NCBI RefSeq assembly: GCF_010093065.1
Contig: NZ_CP048113.1
Coordinates: 868,001-932,000, forward strand
Length of the DNA stretch: 64,000 nt
Direction of reading: 5' to 3'
DNA from: Chitinophaga agri
GTDB taxonomy: Bacteria; Bacteroidota; Bacteroidia; Chitinophagales; Chitinophagaceae
Shown here: positions 25,143 through 33,217 of the stretch, one piece after another
Position numbering within the stretch: the first letter of the stretch is position 1
Layout: each line of letters starts with the position of its first letter
Program-made: the position numbers and the translations under genes
The notes under the pieces: generated by a model
Database searches by the model: none
What the model saw: the letters and a program-made list of their open reading frames with translations, nothing else
What the model was told of the DNA's origin: nothing

Positions 25143-25167
25143 AGCCTGCAAATCGTAAAACAGGCAT

Positions 25168-25824
25168 ATGAAAAAGGCATTTATTTTTGACATGAACGGC
25201 ACAATGATCGATGATATGGAGTATCATCTGGAAGGCTGGTTTAACATCCTGAATAATGACCTGGGTGCAGGTATGACCCGGGCGGCAGTAAAGAAAGAGA
25301 TGTATGGTAAGAACCAGGAGCTGCTGGTCCGTATTTTTGGGAAAGACCGTTTTACAGCTGCAGAAATGGATGAATTATCCATGGAGAAAGAACGCCGTTA
25401 TCAGCAGGCATACCTGCCGCATCTGCGGCTGATCGATGGACTGGAGGCATTCCTGGCAGCGGCTGAAAAAGAGGGTATCGGGATGGGTATCGGCACGGCC
25501 GCCATTCCTTTTAACGTAGACTTTGCACTGGATAACCTGCACATCCGCCATTACTTTAAAAGCATTGTCACTGCGAATGATGTAGCGACCAGCAAGCCCA
25601 ATCCGGAAGTATTCCTGAAGGCCGCGGAGGAACTGGGCGTAGATCCTGCTAACTGTATCGTATTTGAAGATGCGCCTAAAGGCGTGGAAGCCGCAGCAAA
25701 TGCAGGCATGAAGGCGGTGGTCCTGACCACTATGCACACGGTGGAAGAGTTCAGTGCCTTTGATAATATCCTGACCTTTGTACCGGATTATACTACGCTG
25801 ACGGTACCAGCGTTGTTCAGGTAA
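25168..25824 (+). CDS. HAD-superfamily hydrolase, beta-phosphoglucomutase-like
   Basis: The 218 residues form a subfamily I HAD phosphatase or mutase with a helical cap. Motif I is FIFDMNGTMIDD (Asp8 nucleophile), but the second acidic residue is Asn10 instead of Asp, which in classical members is the acid/base. Motif II is GIGTAAIP, motif III the Lys of ATSKPNPEVF and motif IV VFEDAPKGVEAA, which also fits the phosphatase/phosphoglucomutase group. The Asn form of motif I recurs in relatives as I recall, so it may mark a subfamily rather than loss of activity. It stands alone between an orphan terminator and a very strong hairpin. The substrate is probably a sugar phosphate. Confidence 0.88.
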   Translation: MKKAFIFDMNGTMIDDMEYHLEGWFNILNNDLGAGMTRAAVKKEMYGKNQELLVRIFGKDRFTAAEMDELSMEKERRYQQAYLPHLRLIDGLEAFLAAAEKEGIGMGIGTAAIPFNVDFALDNLHIRHYFKSIVTANDVATSKPNPEVFLKAAEELGVDPANCIVFEDAPKGVEAAANAGMKAVVLTTMHTVEEFSAFDNILTFVPDYTTLTVPALFR

Positions 25825-25850
25825 GCCTTTTATTTACTTAACTGTATAAG

Positions 25851-25899
25851 AATGAGGAGGGTGTGTCAAAAGTAATTTTGACACACCCTCCTCATTTTT
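25851..25899. terminator. Very strong bidirectional hairpin terminator
   Basis: A perfect 21-bp stem (arms 25851-25871 and 25876-25896, core GGGTGTGTCAAAA / TTTTGACACACCC) with a 4-nt loop and T run follows the HAD gene by 26 bp. Symmetric A and T tracts allow use from either strand. The perfect arms also resemble a short inverted-repeat element. Confidence 0.85.
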
Positions 25900-25957
25900 G
25901 TATACCCATATGCACCGGAATGGCAGCTGATGACCTCCTGATCAGGTTACGTTACCG

Positions 25958-26065
25958 TCACTAAAAGGGCACTATAAGGTCACTTCAAGGGCATCTCAAT
26001 ATCCCCTGGATATCGAAGTGCCCTTGAGATGTCCTTATGATGTCCTTATGGTGCCCTTTTAGTGA
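25958..26065. repeat. 108-bp hairpin made of 11-bp repeat units
   Basis: Outer arms TCACTAAAAGGGCAC (25958-25972) and GTGCCCTTTTAGTGA (26051-26065) are perfect over 15 bp; inner arms ATATCC/GGATAT (25999-26013) close a 3-nt loop. Between them each arm is a tandem array of 11-bp units of the form AAGGnCAyywy: three units on the left, four on the right. The arms differ in length by exactly one unit. Confidence 0.85.
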
Positions 26066-26156
26066 GCATATCAGTTGCCTTTTTCACTAATAATAAAAGC
26101 TTATAAAACAGATACATATGCGGGTTGACATACCTGGTTCAATGGGGATGGTGCGG

Positions 26157-26273
26157 GCAGCAGGTGTACGCCGTTCATGCCAGGCGTCCGTCGTCCGTGG
26201 TCATGGGCTGGCTGGTTTACGTTAATCCTACCCTATGGGAAGTCGTATTAACGTAAGGCGTATCACCTGCTGC
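26157..26273. repeat. Nested inverted repeats, potential three-way junction
   Basis: GCAGCAGGTG-TACGCC (26157-26172) pairs with GGCGTA-T-CACCTGCTGC (26257-26273), 16 bp with one bulge. Inside are GCCAG/CTGGC (26179-26183, 26208-26212) and TTACGTTAAT/ATTAACGTAA (26217-26226, 26247-26256), the last stacked directly on the outer stem. The 117 nt could fold as a junction of three stems in RNA or as a cruciform in DNA. Confidence 0.7.
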
Positions 26274-26592
26274 AGATGTTTTGGCCGAAAACAACAGGGC
26301 CAGGGTCACTATTTTTTAGAATAGGCATAACGTAGGACAGTACGCGTAGTAATCCGCTGTTTACTGCACGCTGTATCATTCCTGTCCATAATACAGCCGT
26401 TTTTGTCCTGCTGGCGGGACGAGCCGGTCATCGGTGACCCGCGCTCAGAAAATGGTGCAGCATCGTGAGCCGGAGTGCCTGTCAATACTGCTATCGCAGG
26501 CATTTACGGTTCCTTTGAAACGCGCATGGATATGCCTGCTCATACAGTAGTTTTTGTCTGCAGTAAAGACCATTTATTTCTCCGGTAAAAAA

Positions 26593-26609
26593 TAATTGTA
26601 AAATTGACA
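26593..26609. promoter_or_regulatory. Candidate AraR operator before araR
   Basis: TAATTGT-N4-TTGACA lies 102-118 bp before the araR start. It contains the dyad ATTGT-N7-ACAtT, one base off the perfect form seen before araB. A -7-like TATATTG follows at 26620-26626, so a bound protein would cover the -33 region: likely autoregulation. Confidence 0.5.
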
Positions 26610-26710
26610 TTTAAAGTTCTATATTGTGAGGAAATAAGCAGTCTGTGGTTTAAAATGCTGGCAATATCAACGGGGTGCTTTATATTAGCGGAATTAAACT
26701 CCTGGAAAGT

Positions 26711-27415
26711 ATGACACGTTATTCCCGGCAAACCCGGATGCTGGTAGCTGTAGACTGTATAATTTTCGGTTTTGACGGGCAGGATCTCAAGCTTTTGCTG
26801 ATTAAGCGCGGTTTTGAACCAGAAAAGGGTAAATGGAGCCTGATGGGAGGTTTCGTACAACCTGATGAAGATCTTGAACATGCGGCAGCCCGTACGCTGA
26901 CCAAGCTGACAGGACTGGACGGGGTATATATGGAGCAGTTAGGCGCTTTTGGTGACCCGCAGCGGGACCCAATGGAAAGAACGCTATCTATTGCCTATTT
27001 TGCCCTTATCGACATCAACCAGTATAAGCAGCAGATCACCGACGAGTACAAGGCTGAGTGGTTCCCACTCAGAGATGCGCCTAAACTTATCTTCGATCAC
27101 GCCCACATGGTCACAGAAGCGCAGGCCAGATTAAGATACAAAGCGGCGATCCACCCGCTGTTGTTCGAGTTGCTGCCTACAAGGTTCACCATCCCTCAGT
27201 TACAGATACTGTTCGAAGCAGTATATGATGCCGGCTTCGATAAGCGTAACTTCAGCAGAAAGGTGCTTTCTACCGGGCTGCTGGTTAAACAAAAAGAAAA
27301 AGAGAGGGCTACTTCCAAAAGGGGAGCATTCTATTATAAGCTGGACAAAAGAAAATACAGCGCCAAATTCCACGCCTTCCTCAATTTTGTTTCCGATCCG
27401 GGAAATTTGAAATAG
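26711..27415 (+). CDS. araR: AraR, Nudix-family L-arabinose-responsive regulator
   Basis: The 234-residue protein starts at the ATG at 26711. It has an N-terminal Nudix fold (about 10-150) and a C-terminal winged helix (about 155-234, FTIPQLQILFEAVYDAGFDKRNFSRK). The Nudix box is broken: GGFVQPDEDLEHAAARTLTKLTG has R61-T-L-T-K-L where hydrolases have REXXEE, so metal-dependent catalysis is not expected. This matches the AraR group described in Bacteroides thetaiotaomicron, where the Nudix domain binds L-arabinose and relieves repression. The araB, araD and araA genes follow on the same strand, which supports the assignment. A strong terminator separates araR from araB. Confidence 0.93.
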   Translation: MTRYSRQTRMLVAVDCIIFGFDGQDLKLLLIKRGFEPEKGKWSLMGGFVQPDEDLEHAAARTLTKLTGLDGVYMEQLGAFGDPQRDPMERTLSIAYFALIDINQYKQQITDEYKAEWFPLRDAPKLIFDHAHMVTEAQARLRYKAAIHPLLFELLPTRFTIPQLQILFEAVYDAGFDKRNFSRKVLSTGLLVKQKEKERATSKRGAFYYKLDKRKYSAKFHAFLNFVSDPGNLK

Positions 27416-27420
27416 GCCAT

Positions 27421-27473
27421 CACTGATATGATGGTCACTGCGCAAACAGTGATAATCATATCAGCGTTTTTTT
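27421..27473 (+). terminator. Terminator after araR
   Basis: A 20-bp stem with two mismatches (arms 27421-27440 and 27447-27466, CACTGATATGAT at the base) and loop CGCAAA is followed by seven T. It isolates araR transcription from araBDA. Confidence 0.88.
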
Positions 27474-27484
27474 GCCTGTTTTTA

Positions 27485-27503
27485 TAATTGTCGTTTTGAC
27501 AAT
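27485..27503. promoter_or_regulatory. Candidate AraR operator before araB
   Basis: ATTGTC-GTTTT-GACAAT (27487-27503) is a perfect 6-bp inverted repeat with a 5-bp spacer, within the shared TAATTGT-N4-TTGACA motif. It lies about 85 bp before araB, where a repressor of araBDA would be expected. Confidence 0.6.
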
Positions 27504-27586
27504 AAAGTAGACACAAACGATTATTCATTTTAAAATAAGCTGCTGTTTTCTGCCGCCGGGCAGAACGCACGTCAGGAATGTACGTT

Positions 27587-29230
27587 ATGGAAAATTCATT
27601 TGTAATAGGGGTTGACTTTGGTACTGATTCGGTACGCGCGCTCGTTGTGCATACACAAACGGGGCAGGAAGCCGGTAGTGCGGTACATTATTATCCCCGC
27701 TGGCAGAAAGGATTATACTGTGATCCTGCCACACAGCAATACAGGCAACATCCCCTTGACTACCTCGAAGGTCTGGAGCATAGCATCCGTGAAGCTTTAC
27801 AGCAATGCCCCGCCGGTACCGCCGCTCTCGTAAAAGGGATCGCCGTTGATACGACGGGCTCGACACCCGGTCCTGTGGATGAAACGGGTACGCCGCTGGC
27901 CTTATTACCCGGTTTCGAAGAGAACCCGAACGCTATGTTCGTGCTCTGGAAAGACCATACGGCCAATAAAGAAGCGGCCCTGATCAATGACATCGCACAT
28001 AGCAACGGCATGGATTATACCCAGTACAGTGGTGGTATCTACAGCAGCGAATGGTACTGGGCCAAGATCCTGCACGTTATCACGGAAGATGGCGCCGTGC
28101 GTGAGAAGGCGGCTTCCTGGGTGGAACACTGTGACTGGATACCGGCAGTGCTGACCGGCAATAACAGCATGGACACCCTATTACGCAGCCGTTGCGCGGC
28201 AGGCCATAAAGCCATGTGGCATGCCTCCTGGGGCGGATTACCTCCGAAGACTTTCCTGGAAAAACTCAGTCCGGCACTTACCAGATACGACCAGACTTAT
28301 ACCGACACCGTAGACGCAACTGTTCCTGCCGGCACCATCAGTAAAGAATGGGCGGCTAAACTGGGACTGCCCGAAGATGTAGTGATCGGCACCGGTGCCT
28401 TCGATGCCCACATGGGCGCTGTAGGCGGTGGTATCCAGTCATACGCGCTGTGTAAGGTGATCGGTACCAGCACCTGCGACATCCTCGTAGCACCGATGGA
28501 AGAAGCAGGCCACCTTTTCGTAAAAGGTATCTGCGGCCAGGTAGACGGCTCTGTTATACCAGGCATGCTGGGACTGGAAGCCGGGCAATCTGCCTATGGC
28601 GATGTATTTGCCTGGTTACGCAAACTGATCATGGGGCCGCTCTATGCCCTCATGCCGGACGATAAAGAAAAACTGGCGGAGGTAGAAGGTAAACTTCTCG
28701 CTTACCTGTCGCAACAGGCACAGCAACTGCCGCTGAAAGATAATGATCCGCTGGCGCTCGACTGGTTCAATGGCCGTCGCACGCCGGATGCCAATCACAC
28801 ACTGAAAAGTACGATCACCGGTCTGCACCTTGGTATTGATGCCATACAGCTCTTTAAAGCACTGGTAGAGGCAACTGCCTTCGGGGCACAAAGTATTGCA
28901 GCACGTTTCCAGCAGGAAGGTATCGCCATCAATGAAGTGATCGCACTCGGTGGGGTGGCCAAGAAATCTGGCTATGCCATGCAGGTACTGGCAGATGTGA
29001 TGAACAGGCCGATCCGGATCGTGAATAGTGAAAATGCCTGCGCATTGGGTGCTGCCATGTTCGCGGCCGTGGCAGCAGGTATCTATCCGGATATTGATCA
29101 GGCCCAGAAAGCCATGACTTCCGGGTTTGAGACCACCTGGCAGCCACGCCAGGAGAATGTTCCGTATTACGCTGCCCGTTATCGCAAATTTCAGGAACTG
29201 GGCGCCATCACCGAAAAACTACATGTATGA
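27587..29230 (+). CDS. araB: Ribulokinase
   Basis: AraB phosphorylates L-ribulose with ATP in the second step of L-arabinose use. The start ATG at 27587 is preferred over the one at 27578 because AGGA at 27574-27577 is then 9 bp upstream. The 547 residues show the FGGY-kinase pattern: VIGVDFGTDSVRALVV at the N-terminus, GIAVDTTGSTPGPVD, GTGAFDAHMGAVGGG, and the ATP-binding IALGGVAKKSGYAMQVLADV with ACALGAAMFAAVAAG near the C-terminus. The 3' end overlaps araD by four bases (ATGA), which indicates translational coupling. Transcription is expected from the AraR-controlled promoter at about 27490-27530. Confidence 0.95.
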   Translation: MENSFVIGVDFGTDSVRALVVHTQTGQEAGSAVHYYPRWQKGLYCDPATQQYRQHPLDYLEGLEHSIREALQQCPAGTAALVKGIAVDTTGSTPGPVDETGTPLALLPGFEENPNAMFVLWKDHTANKEAALINDIAHSNGMDYTQYSGGIYSSEWYWAKILHVITEDGAVREKAASWVEHCDWIPAVLTGNNSMDTLLRSRCAAGHKAMWHASWGGLPPKTFLEKLSPALTRYDQTYTDTVDATVPAGTISKEWAAKLGLPEDVVIGTGAFDAHMGAVGGGIQSYALCKVIGTSTCDILVAPMEEAGHLFVKGICGQVDGSVIPGMLGLEAGQSAYGDVFAWLRKLIMGPLYALMPDDKEKLAEVEGKLLAYLSQQAQQLPLKDNDPLALDWFNGRRTPDANHTLKSTITGLHLGIDAIQLFKALVEATAFGAQSIAARFQQEGIAINEVIALGGVAKKSGYAMQVLADVMNRPIRIVNSENACALGAAMFAAVAAGIYPDIDQAQKAMTSGFETTWQPRQENVPYYAARYRKFQELGAITEKLHV

Positions 29231-29928
29231 GCAACCGTTATCAGGGCATAAAAGAGCAGGCTTACGAAGCCAATATGCAATTGCCAGCACTGGGACTGGT
29301 ACTCTTCACCTTTGGCAATGTGAGCGTGGCTGACCGTGCTGCAGGTGTATTTGCCATCAAACCAAGCGGCGTGCCTTATGTACAGCTGTCGCCGGATAAG
29401 ATGGTGATCGTTGATTTCGACGGACAAACAGTTGAAGGCAGCGGACGTCCATCCTCCGATACCAAAACACACGCGGTACTCTATAAACACTGGGAAGAGA
29501 TCGGCGGTATCGTACATACACATTCCACCTACGCAACAGCATGGGCACAGGCCCAGCGGGATATTCCGGTGTACGGTACTACACATGCCGATCACCTGAC
29601 AGCGGATGTACCCTGTGCGGCGCCGATGAGCGATGAGATGATCAAAGGCAATTATGAATATCAGACCGGCTTTCAGATCATACAATGCCTGCAGGAGAGA
29701 GGCTTGTCCTATAAGGATGTGGAAATGATGCTGGTAGGCAATCACGCTCCCTTTACCTGGGGTAAAACGGCTGATAAGGCCGTGTATAATGCCGCAGTAC
29801 TGGAGGAAGTGGCCCGGATGGCTTTTCTGACGGAAAGCATACGCCCGGAATGTCCCAAACTGAAAGACGCACTTATTAAAAAACATTTTGAACGCAAACA
29901 CGGGCCTGATGCTTACTATGGTCAATAA
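29227..29928 (+). CDS. araD: L-ribulose-5-phosphate 4-epimerase
   Basis: AraD converts L-ribulose 5-phosphate to D-xylulose 5-phosphate, the entry to the pentose phosphate pathway. The 233 residues belong to the class II aldolase/AraD family. Zinc ligands are visible as HTHS (His97, His99) and GNHAPF (His173); phosphate-binding elements are GNVSVADR and PSSDTKTH. The length is as in E. coli AraD. It overlaps araB by four bases and ends 30 bp before araA, so the three are one operon. Confidence 0.96.
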   Translation: MSNRYQGIKEQAYEANMQLPALGLVLFTFGNVSVADRAAGVFAIKPSGVPYVQLSPDKMVIVDFDGQTVEGSGRPSSDTKTHAVLYKHWEEIGGIVHTHSTYATAWAQAQRDIPVYGTTHADHLTADVPCAAPMSDEMIKGNYEYQTGFQIIQCLQERGLSYKDVEMMLVGNHAPFTWGKTADKAVYNAAVLEEVARMAFLTESIRPECPKLKDALIKKHFERKHGPDAYYGQ

Positions 29929-29958
29929 CGCCCGGCATCACCTATAAATTCCAACAGC

Positions 29959-31464
29959 ATGATACAGTTGAAGCAATTTGAAGCCTGGTTCATTACAGGC
30001 AGCCAGCATCTATATGGAGAGGAAACGTTAAAGCAGGTAGCGGCGCATGCTGAAAAGATCGCGCAGTCGCTCAGCAATGAAGCGAATATACCGGTACGCA
30101 TTGTGTTTAAGCCGGTGGTAAAAACGCCTGATGAGATCTATCGCATCTGCCAGGAGGCCAATACAGCGCCTGACTGTATCGGTGTGATCGCGTGGATGCA
30201 TACCTTCTCTCCGGCCAAGATGTGGATCGGAGGACTGAAAATACTGCAACGTCCTTTGCTGCACCTGCATACGCAGTTCAACCGTGATATCCCCTGGGGA
30301 GACATCGATATGGATTTTATGAACCTGAACCAGTCCGCTCATGGCGACCGTGAGTTTGGTTTTATGATGTCAAGGATGCGCATGGACCGTAAAGTAGTGG
30401 CCGGCCACTGGCAGGATCCGGATGTTGTTTCGGAAATTGGTACATGGCTGCGTGCTGCCGCCGGCTGGTTTGACTGGCAGGGCGCCCGTTTTGCCCGTCT
30501 GGGAGATAATATGAGACAGGTGGCCGTGACCGAAGGTGATAAGGTAGAAGCGGAACTCCAGTTCGGCTATTCCGTAAACGGTTATGGCATTGGTGACCTG
30601 GTAAAATATATTAAGGAGATTGGCGACAGCGCGATCGGTAAACTGATAGAAGAGTACCATGACACCTATACACTGGCCGCTGGTTTGCAGAAAGGCGGCG
30701 CACAGCATGCCTCGCTGATAGAAGCAGCACGTATCGAACTCGGTATGCGCGCCTTCCTGGAAGAAGGTAAATTCAAAGGATTCACAGATACCTTCGAAGA
30801 CCTGCATGGCATGGAGCAGTTGCCCGGTATAGCAGTACAACGTCTGATGGCAGATGGTTATGGTTTTGGCGGAGAAGGGGACTGGAAGACAGCGGCGCTG
30901 GTAAGGGCAATGAAAGTAATGGGAAGCGGTTTGCCAGGTGGTAACTCATTCATGGAAGATTACACCTATCACTTTGATCCGGATAACAGACTGGTACTCG
31001 GCGCGCACATGCTGGAGATCTGTTCTTCCATTGCGAGTGGTAAACCTACCTGCGAGATCCACCCGCTGGGAATAGGCGGCAAGGCTGATCCGGTAAGACT
31101 GGTGTTTAACGTAGATGGCGGTCCGGCTATCAACGCGTCTGTGATCGATATGGGTAACAGGTTCAGACTCCTGGTAAATGAAGTGGAAGCGGTAGCGCCG
31201 CTGCATGAGCTGCCTAAATTACCGGTAGCCAGAGTACTGTGGAAGCCATATCCGGACATGCGTACAGGTTGTGCGGCATGGATCCAGGCAGGTGGAGCAC
31301 ACCATACCGGTTACAGCCAGAACCTCACGGCGGCGCATATGCAGGATTTCGCGGATATGGCAGGTATTGAATTTGTGAAGATCGGCAAACAGACAGACCT
31401 CTACCAGTTCCGTAACGAATTACGCTGGAACGATGCGTTCTACCTGATGAAAGGATTTAAATAA
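29959..31464 (+). CDS. araA: L-arabinose isomerase
   Basis: AraA interconverts L-arabinose and L-ribulose, the first catabolic step, using Mn2+. The 501 residues are full length. Family signatures seen are [17 protein letters not shown] near the start, [39 protein letters not shown], and the metal-binding region with [17 protein letters not shown] and the later HMLEICSS. It is the last gene of araBDA and is followed by an intrinsic terminator. No arabinose transporter, arabinofuranosidase or transketolase is next to it, so uptake must be encoded elsewhere. Confidence 0.97.
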   Translation: MIQLKQFEAWFITGSQHLYGEETLKQVAAHAEKIAQSLSNEANIPVRIVFKPVVKTPDEIYRICQEANTAPDCIGVIAWMHTFSPAKMWIGGLKILQRPLLHLHTQFNRDIPWGDIDMDFMNLNQSAHGDREFGFMMSRMRMDRKVVAGHWQDPDVVSEIGTWLRAAAGWFDWQGARFARLGDNMRQVAVTEGDKVEAELQFGYSVNGYGIGDLVKYIKEIGDSAIGKLIEEYHDTYTLAAGLQKGGAQHASLIEAARIELGMRAFLEEGKFKGFTDTFEDLHGMEQLPGIAVQRLMADGYGFGGEGDWKTAALVRAMKVMGSGLPGGNSFMEDYTYHFDPDNRLVLGAHMLEICSSIASGKPTCEIHPLGIGGKADPVRLVFNVDGGPAINASVIDMGNRFRLLVNEVEAVAPLHELPKLPVARVLWKPYPDMRTGCAAWIQAGGAHHTGYSQNLTAAHMQDFADMAGIEFVKIGKQTDLYQFRNELRWNDAFYLMKGFK

Positions 31465-31517
31465 GTAATAGATCAATAGTGGCTGAGTAAAGCCAATGAT
31501 GACGTGGAATATCAATC

Positions 31518-31550
31518 GCCGTCCCGCCTCGCGCGGGATGGCTTTTTTTA
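31518..31550 (+). terminator. Terminator after araBDA
   Basis: GCCGTCCCGC and GCGGGATGGC form a 10-bp stem (one G-T pair) with loop CTCGC, followed by seven T. It ends close to the stop of the convergent hydrolase gene. Confidence 0.88.
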
Positions 31551-32093
31551 TTACAGCGTATGCCAGTTCCTGACCAGCTCCGTCAGCAGCGTCTGACCTA
31601 CCGGCCATTCACCCAGATCAGAGTCCGCATTGATGTGTCCTTTCTCGCCGGCATTGACGAAACGGCTACCCCAGGCATCAGCAAAGGACCGCGACCTTTC
31701 CGGCGAGGCATACTGGTCATTGGTACTGGATACCACAATACTTTTAAAAGGCAGTGTGGCCATCGGAATAGGCGCAAATCCATGGGCTTCTTCAGGAAAT
31801 CCCGGTCTCTCGGCATCTGCCGGTGCGACCAGTAGGGCGGCTCTGATACTTAGCTTCGTGTGTTGGGCCCAGTGAGCCAGGGCGATACATCCCAGGCTGT
31901 GGGCGGCGATCACCACATCCGGCCCTGCTTCGGCAACGGCTGCCTCGATCGTTTGTATCCATTCACTCATTTCGGGTGCGTCCCAGTTTTGCTGTTGAAT
32001 GCGTTTGTATCCGGATGTTTTCTCCCAGATACTTTGCCAATGAAGCGGACCAGAACCATGTAGACCTGGTGCAGTCAGTACGTTAACTTCCAT
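31551..32093 (-). CDS. RBBP9/YdeN-family alpha/beta hydrolase
   Basis: This is a small cytosolic serine hydrolase of 180 residues. The triad can be placed as Ser66 in AAHSLGC (the nucleophile elbow, with AHSLG instead of GHSLG), Asp126 in SSTNDQYAS and His153 in EKGHINADSDLGEWP. The N-terminal APGLHGSGPLHWQ holds the oxyanion region. The C-terminal HINADSDLGEWP motif is typical of the family. Substrates of bacterial members are not known. It is a single gene convergent with araA. Confidence 0.92.
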   Translation of the reverse strand: MEVNVLTAPGLHGSGPLHWQSIWEKTSGYKRIQQQNWDAPEMSEWIQTIEAAVAEAGPDVVIAAHSLGCIALAHWAQHTKLSIRAALLVAPADAERPGFPEEAHGFAPIPMATLPFKSIVVSSTNDQYASPERSRSFADAWGSRFVNAGEKGHINADSDLGEWPVGQTLLTELVRNWHTL

Positions 32094-32195
32094 AAAACAG
32101 ACCTTTTTAAAAATACTCCTTTAGCAAGACAGATGATGGTATAACTGGCATTAGGGAATAACAAAGTACTAAAAAGGAATAAAAAAGCAAATAGC

Positions 32196-33122
32196 CTAAC
32201 CGTTAACAAAACGCAAATTTCGCCGGATACCGGCGTATTTTGACCTTTTCATAGGAGAACGGCGGAAGATGCGCTTAAATTCTTCCTCGGTCAGTTCCTC
32301 CCAGTCCTTCGTGGAAAAATTAAGGATCTCGGGGATGGGGGTGAATTCAACGGTCTTATTAGGTTTGGAAAAGCGGTTCCACGGACATACATCCTGGCAT
32401 ACGTCACAGCCGAACATCCAGTTATCAAACTGACCCTTCATGTTATCAGGTATCAGCAGGTCTTTGAGTTCGATCGTGAAATAGGAGATGCAACGGCTGC
32501 CGTCTACAACGCCTGGTTCAACGAGGGCGCCAGTAGGGCACGCATCCAGGCAACGCGTGCAGGAGCCACAGTAGTCACCTACCGGACCGTCATATTCCAG
32601 GTCCAGGTCAGTGATCAGCGTGGCAATAAAAAAGAAGGAACCGGCCTGTTTATGGATAAGATTACCATTCTTGCCCAGCCATCCCAGTCCGCTGCGTTGT
32701 GCCCAGGCTCTTTCCAGCACGGGCGCCGAGTCTACGAATCCACGGCCGCTTACAGCGCCAAACTCCTCCTGCATCCTGGCGAGGAGGGTATTGAGCTTAG
32801 CTTTGATAACTTCGTGGTAATCATGTCCGTAGGCGTATTTGGAGATCTTCGGGGCATCGGTCAGCTGTTGTTCATGCGGGTAGTAGTTCAGCAGGAGGGT
32901 AATGACCGATTTCGCACCGTCTACCAGCTTCCGCGGATCGATCCGCTTATCGAAATTGTTCTCCATATAGTGCATGGAACCATGCATCCCCTTATGAAGC
33001 CACTTTTCCAGCCGGCGCGCATCATCGTCCAGCTGCACCGCCTTCGCAATGCCACAGTGGTCAAAACCGAGGTCAGCTGCATGCTGCCTGATAAACGCCG
33101 TATATTTTGCCCTAAGTTCCAT
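32196..33122 (-). CDS. queG: Epoxyqueuosine reductase
   Basis: QueG carries out the last step of queuosine synthesis in tRNA, reducing epoxyqueuosine with a cobalamin cofactor and two [4Fe-4S] clusters. The 308 residues match the length. Cluster ligands are [16 protein letters not shown] (Cys185, 188, 191, 195) and [11 protein letters not shown] (Cys239, 242, 246) plus an upstream Cys211. The candidate catalytic Asp is in [20 protein letters not shown] (Asp131). The C-terminal HEAT extension of longer members is absent. It is divergent from the DUF3857 pair; no other queuosine gene is nearby. Confidence 0.96.
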   Translation of the reverse strand: MELRAKYTAFIRQHAADLGFDHCGIAKAVQLDDDARRLEKWLHKGMHGSMHYMENNFDKRIDPRKLVDGAKSVITLLLNYYPHEQQLTDAPKISKYAYGHDYHEVIKAKLNTLLARMQEEFGAVSGRGFVDSAPVLERAWAQRSGLGWLGKNGNLIHKQAGSFFFIATLITDLDLEYDGPVGDYCGSCTRCLDACPTGALVEPGVVDGSRCISYFTIELKDLLIPDNMKGQFDNWMFGCDVCQDVCPWNRFSKPNKTVEFTPIPEILNFSTKDWEELTEEEFKRIFRRSPMKRSKYAGIRRNLRFVNG

Positions 33123-33217
33123 GAACCATGCAAGTTACGTAAAAATAAAAGTTTACTACTCCAAGTAACGGATATCAAATTTGCCTACCTTCATCCCCAA
33201 AATCCTTATAACCTGAT

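Larger units (their letters stand above)
24483..25167. other. Repeat-bearing intergenic region
   Basis: This 685-bp stretch between the symporter and the HAD gene has no credible protein gene; the longest start-to-stop frame near its left end (from 24660) is 18 codons. It holds, in order, a TAATTGT-N4-TTGACA motif (24572), two 84-bp direct repeats (24707-24790, 24830-24913) and a plus-strand intrinsic terminator (25060-25091), which together could define a noncoding transcript. Confidence 0.6.
25825..26710. other. Structure-rich intergenic region between HAD gene and araR
   Basis: About 885 bp without a credible protein gene. It contains the HAD terminator, a 108-bp hairpin of 11-bp units (25958-26065), a 117-nt potential three-way junction (26157-26273), further weak inverted repeats (for example GGACAG/CTGTCC around 26335-26387, and GGTCA-TCG-GTGACC near 26427), and the araR promoter region. 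Confidence 0.6.

Noticed and set aside
24901..25227. 108-codon minus-strand frame between the repeats and the HAD gene
   Set aside because: It runs across an intrinsic terminator and the HAD start on the other strand and shows no family pattern.
25928..25960. Stretch resembling the 3' part of a TPP riboswitch (CCTGATCAGGTTACG)
   Set aside because: The CUGAGA core and the rest of the aptamer are absent, and no thiamin gene follows.
26157..26273. Nested inverted repeats as an integron attC site or transposon ends
   Set aside because: No GTTRRRY core, no integrase or transposase, and no flanking target-site duplication was found.
26309..26503. 64-codon minus-strand frame in the gap before araR, with AAAGGA 7 bp upstream of the start
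   Set aside because: Composition is not protein-like and it overlaps several inverted repeats. The Shine-Dalgarno match alone is weak evidence in Bacteroidota.
29191..29925. 244-codon minus-strand frame covering araD
   Set aside because: It is wholly antisense to araD, which has all its zinc-ligand residues. Shadow frame.
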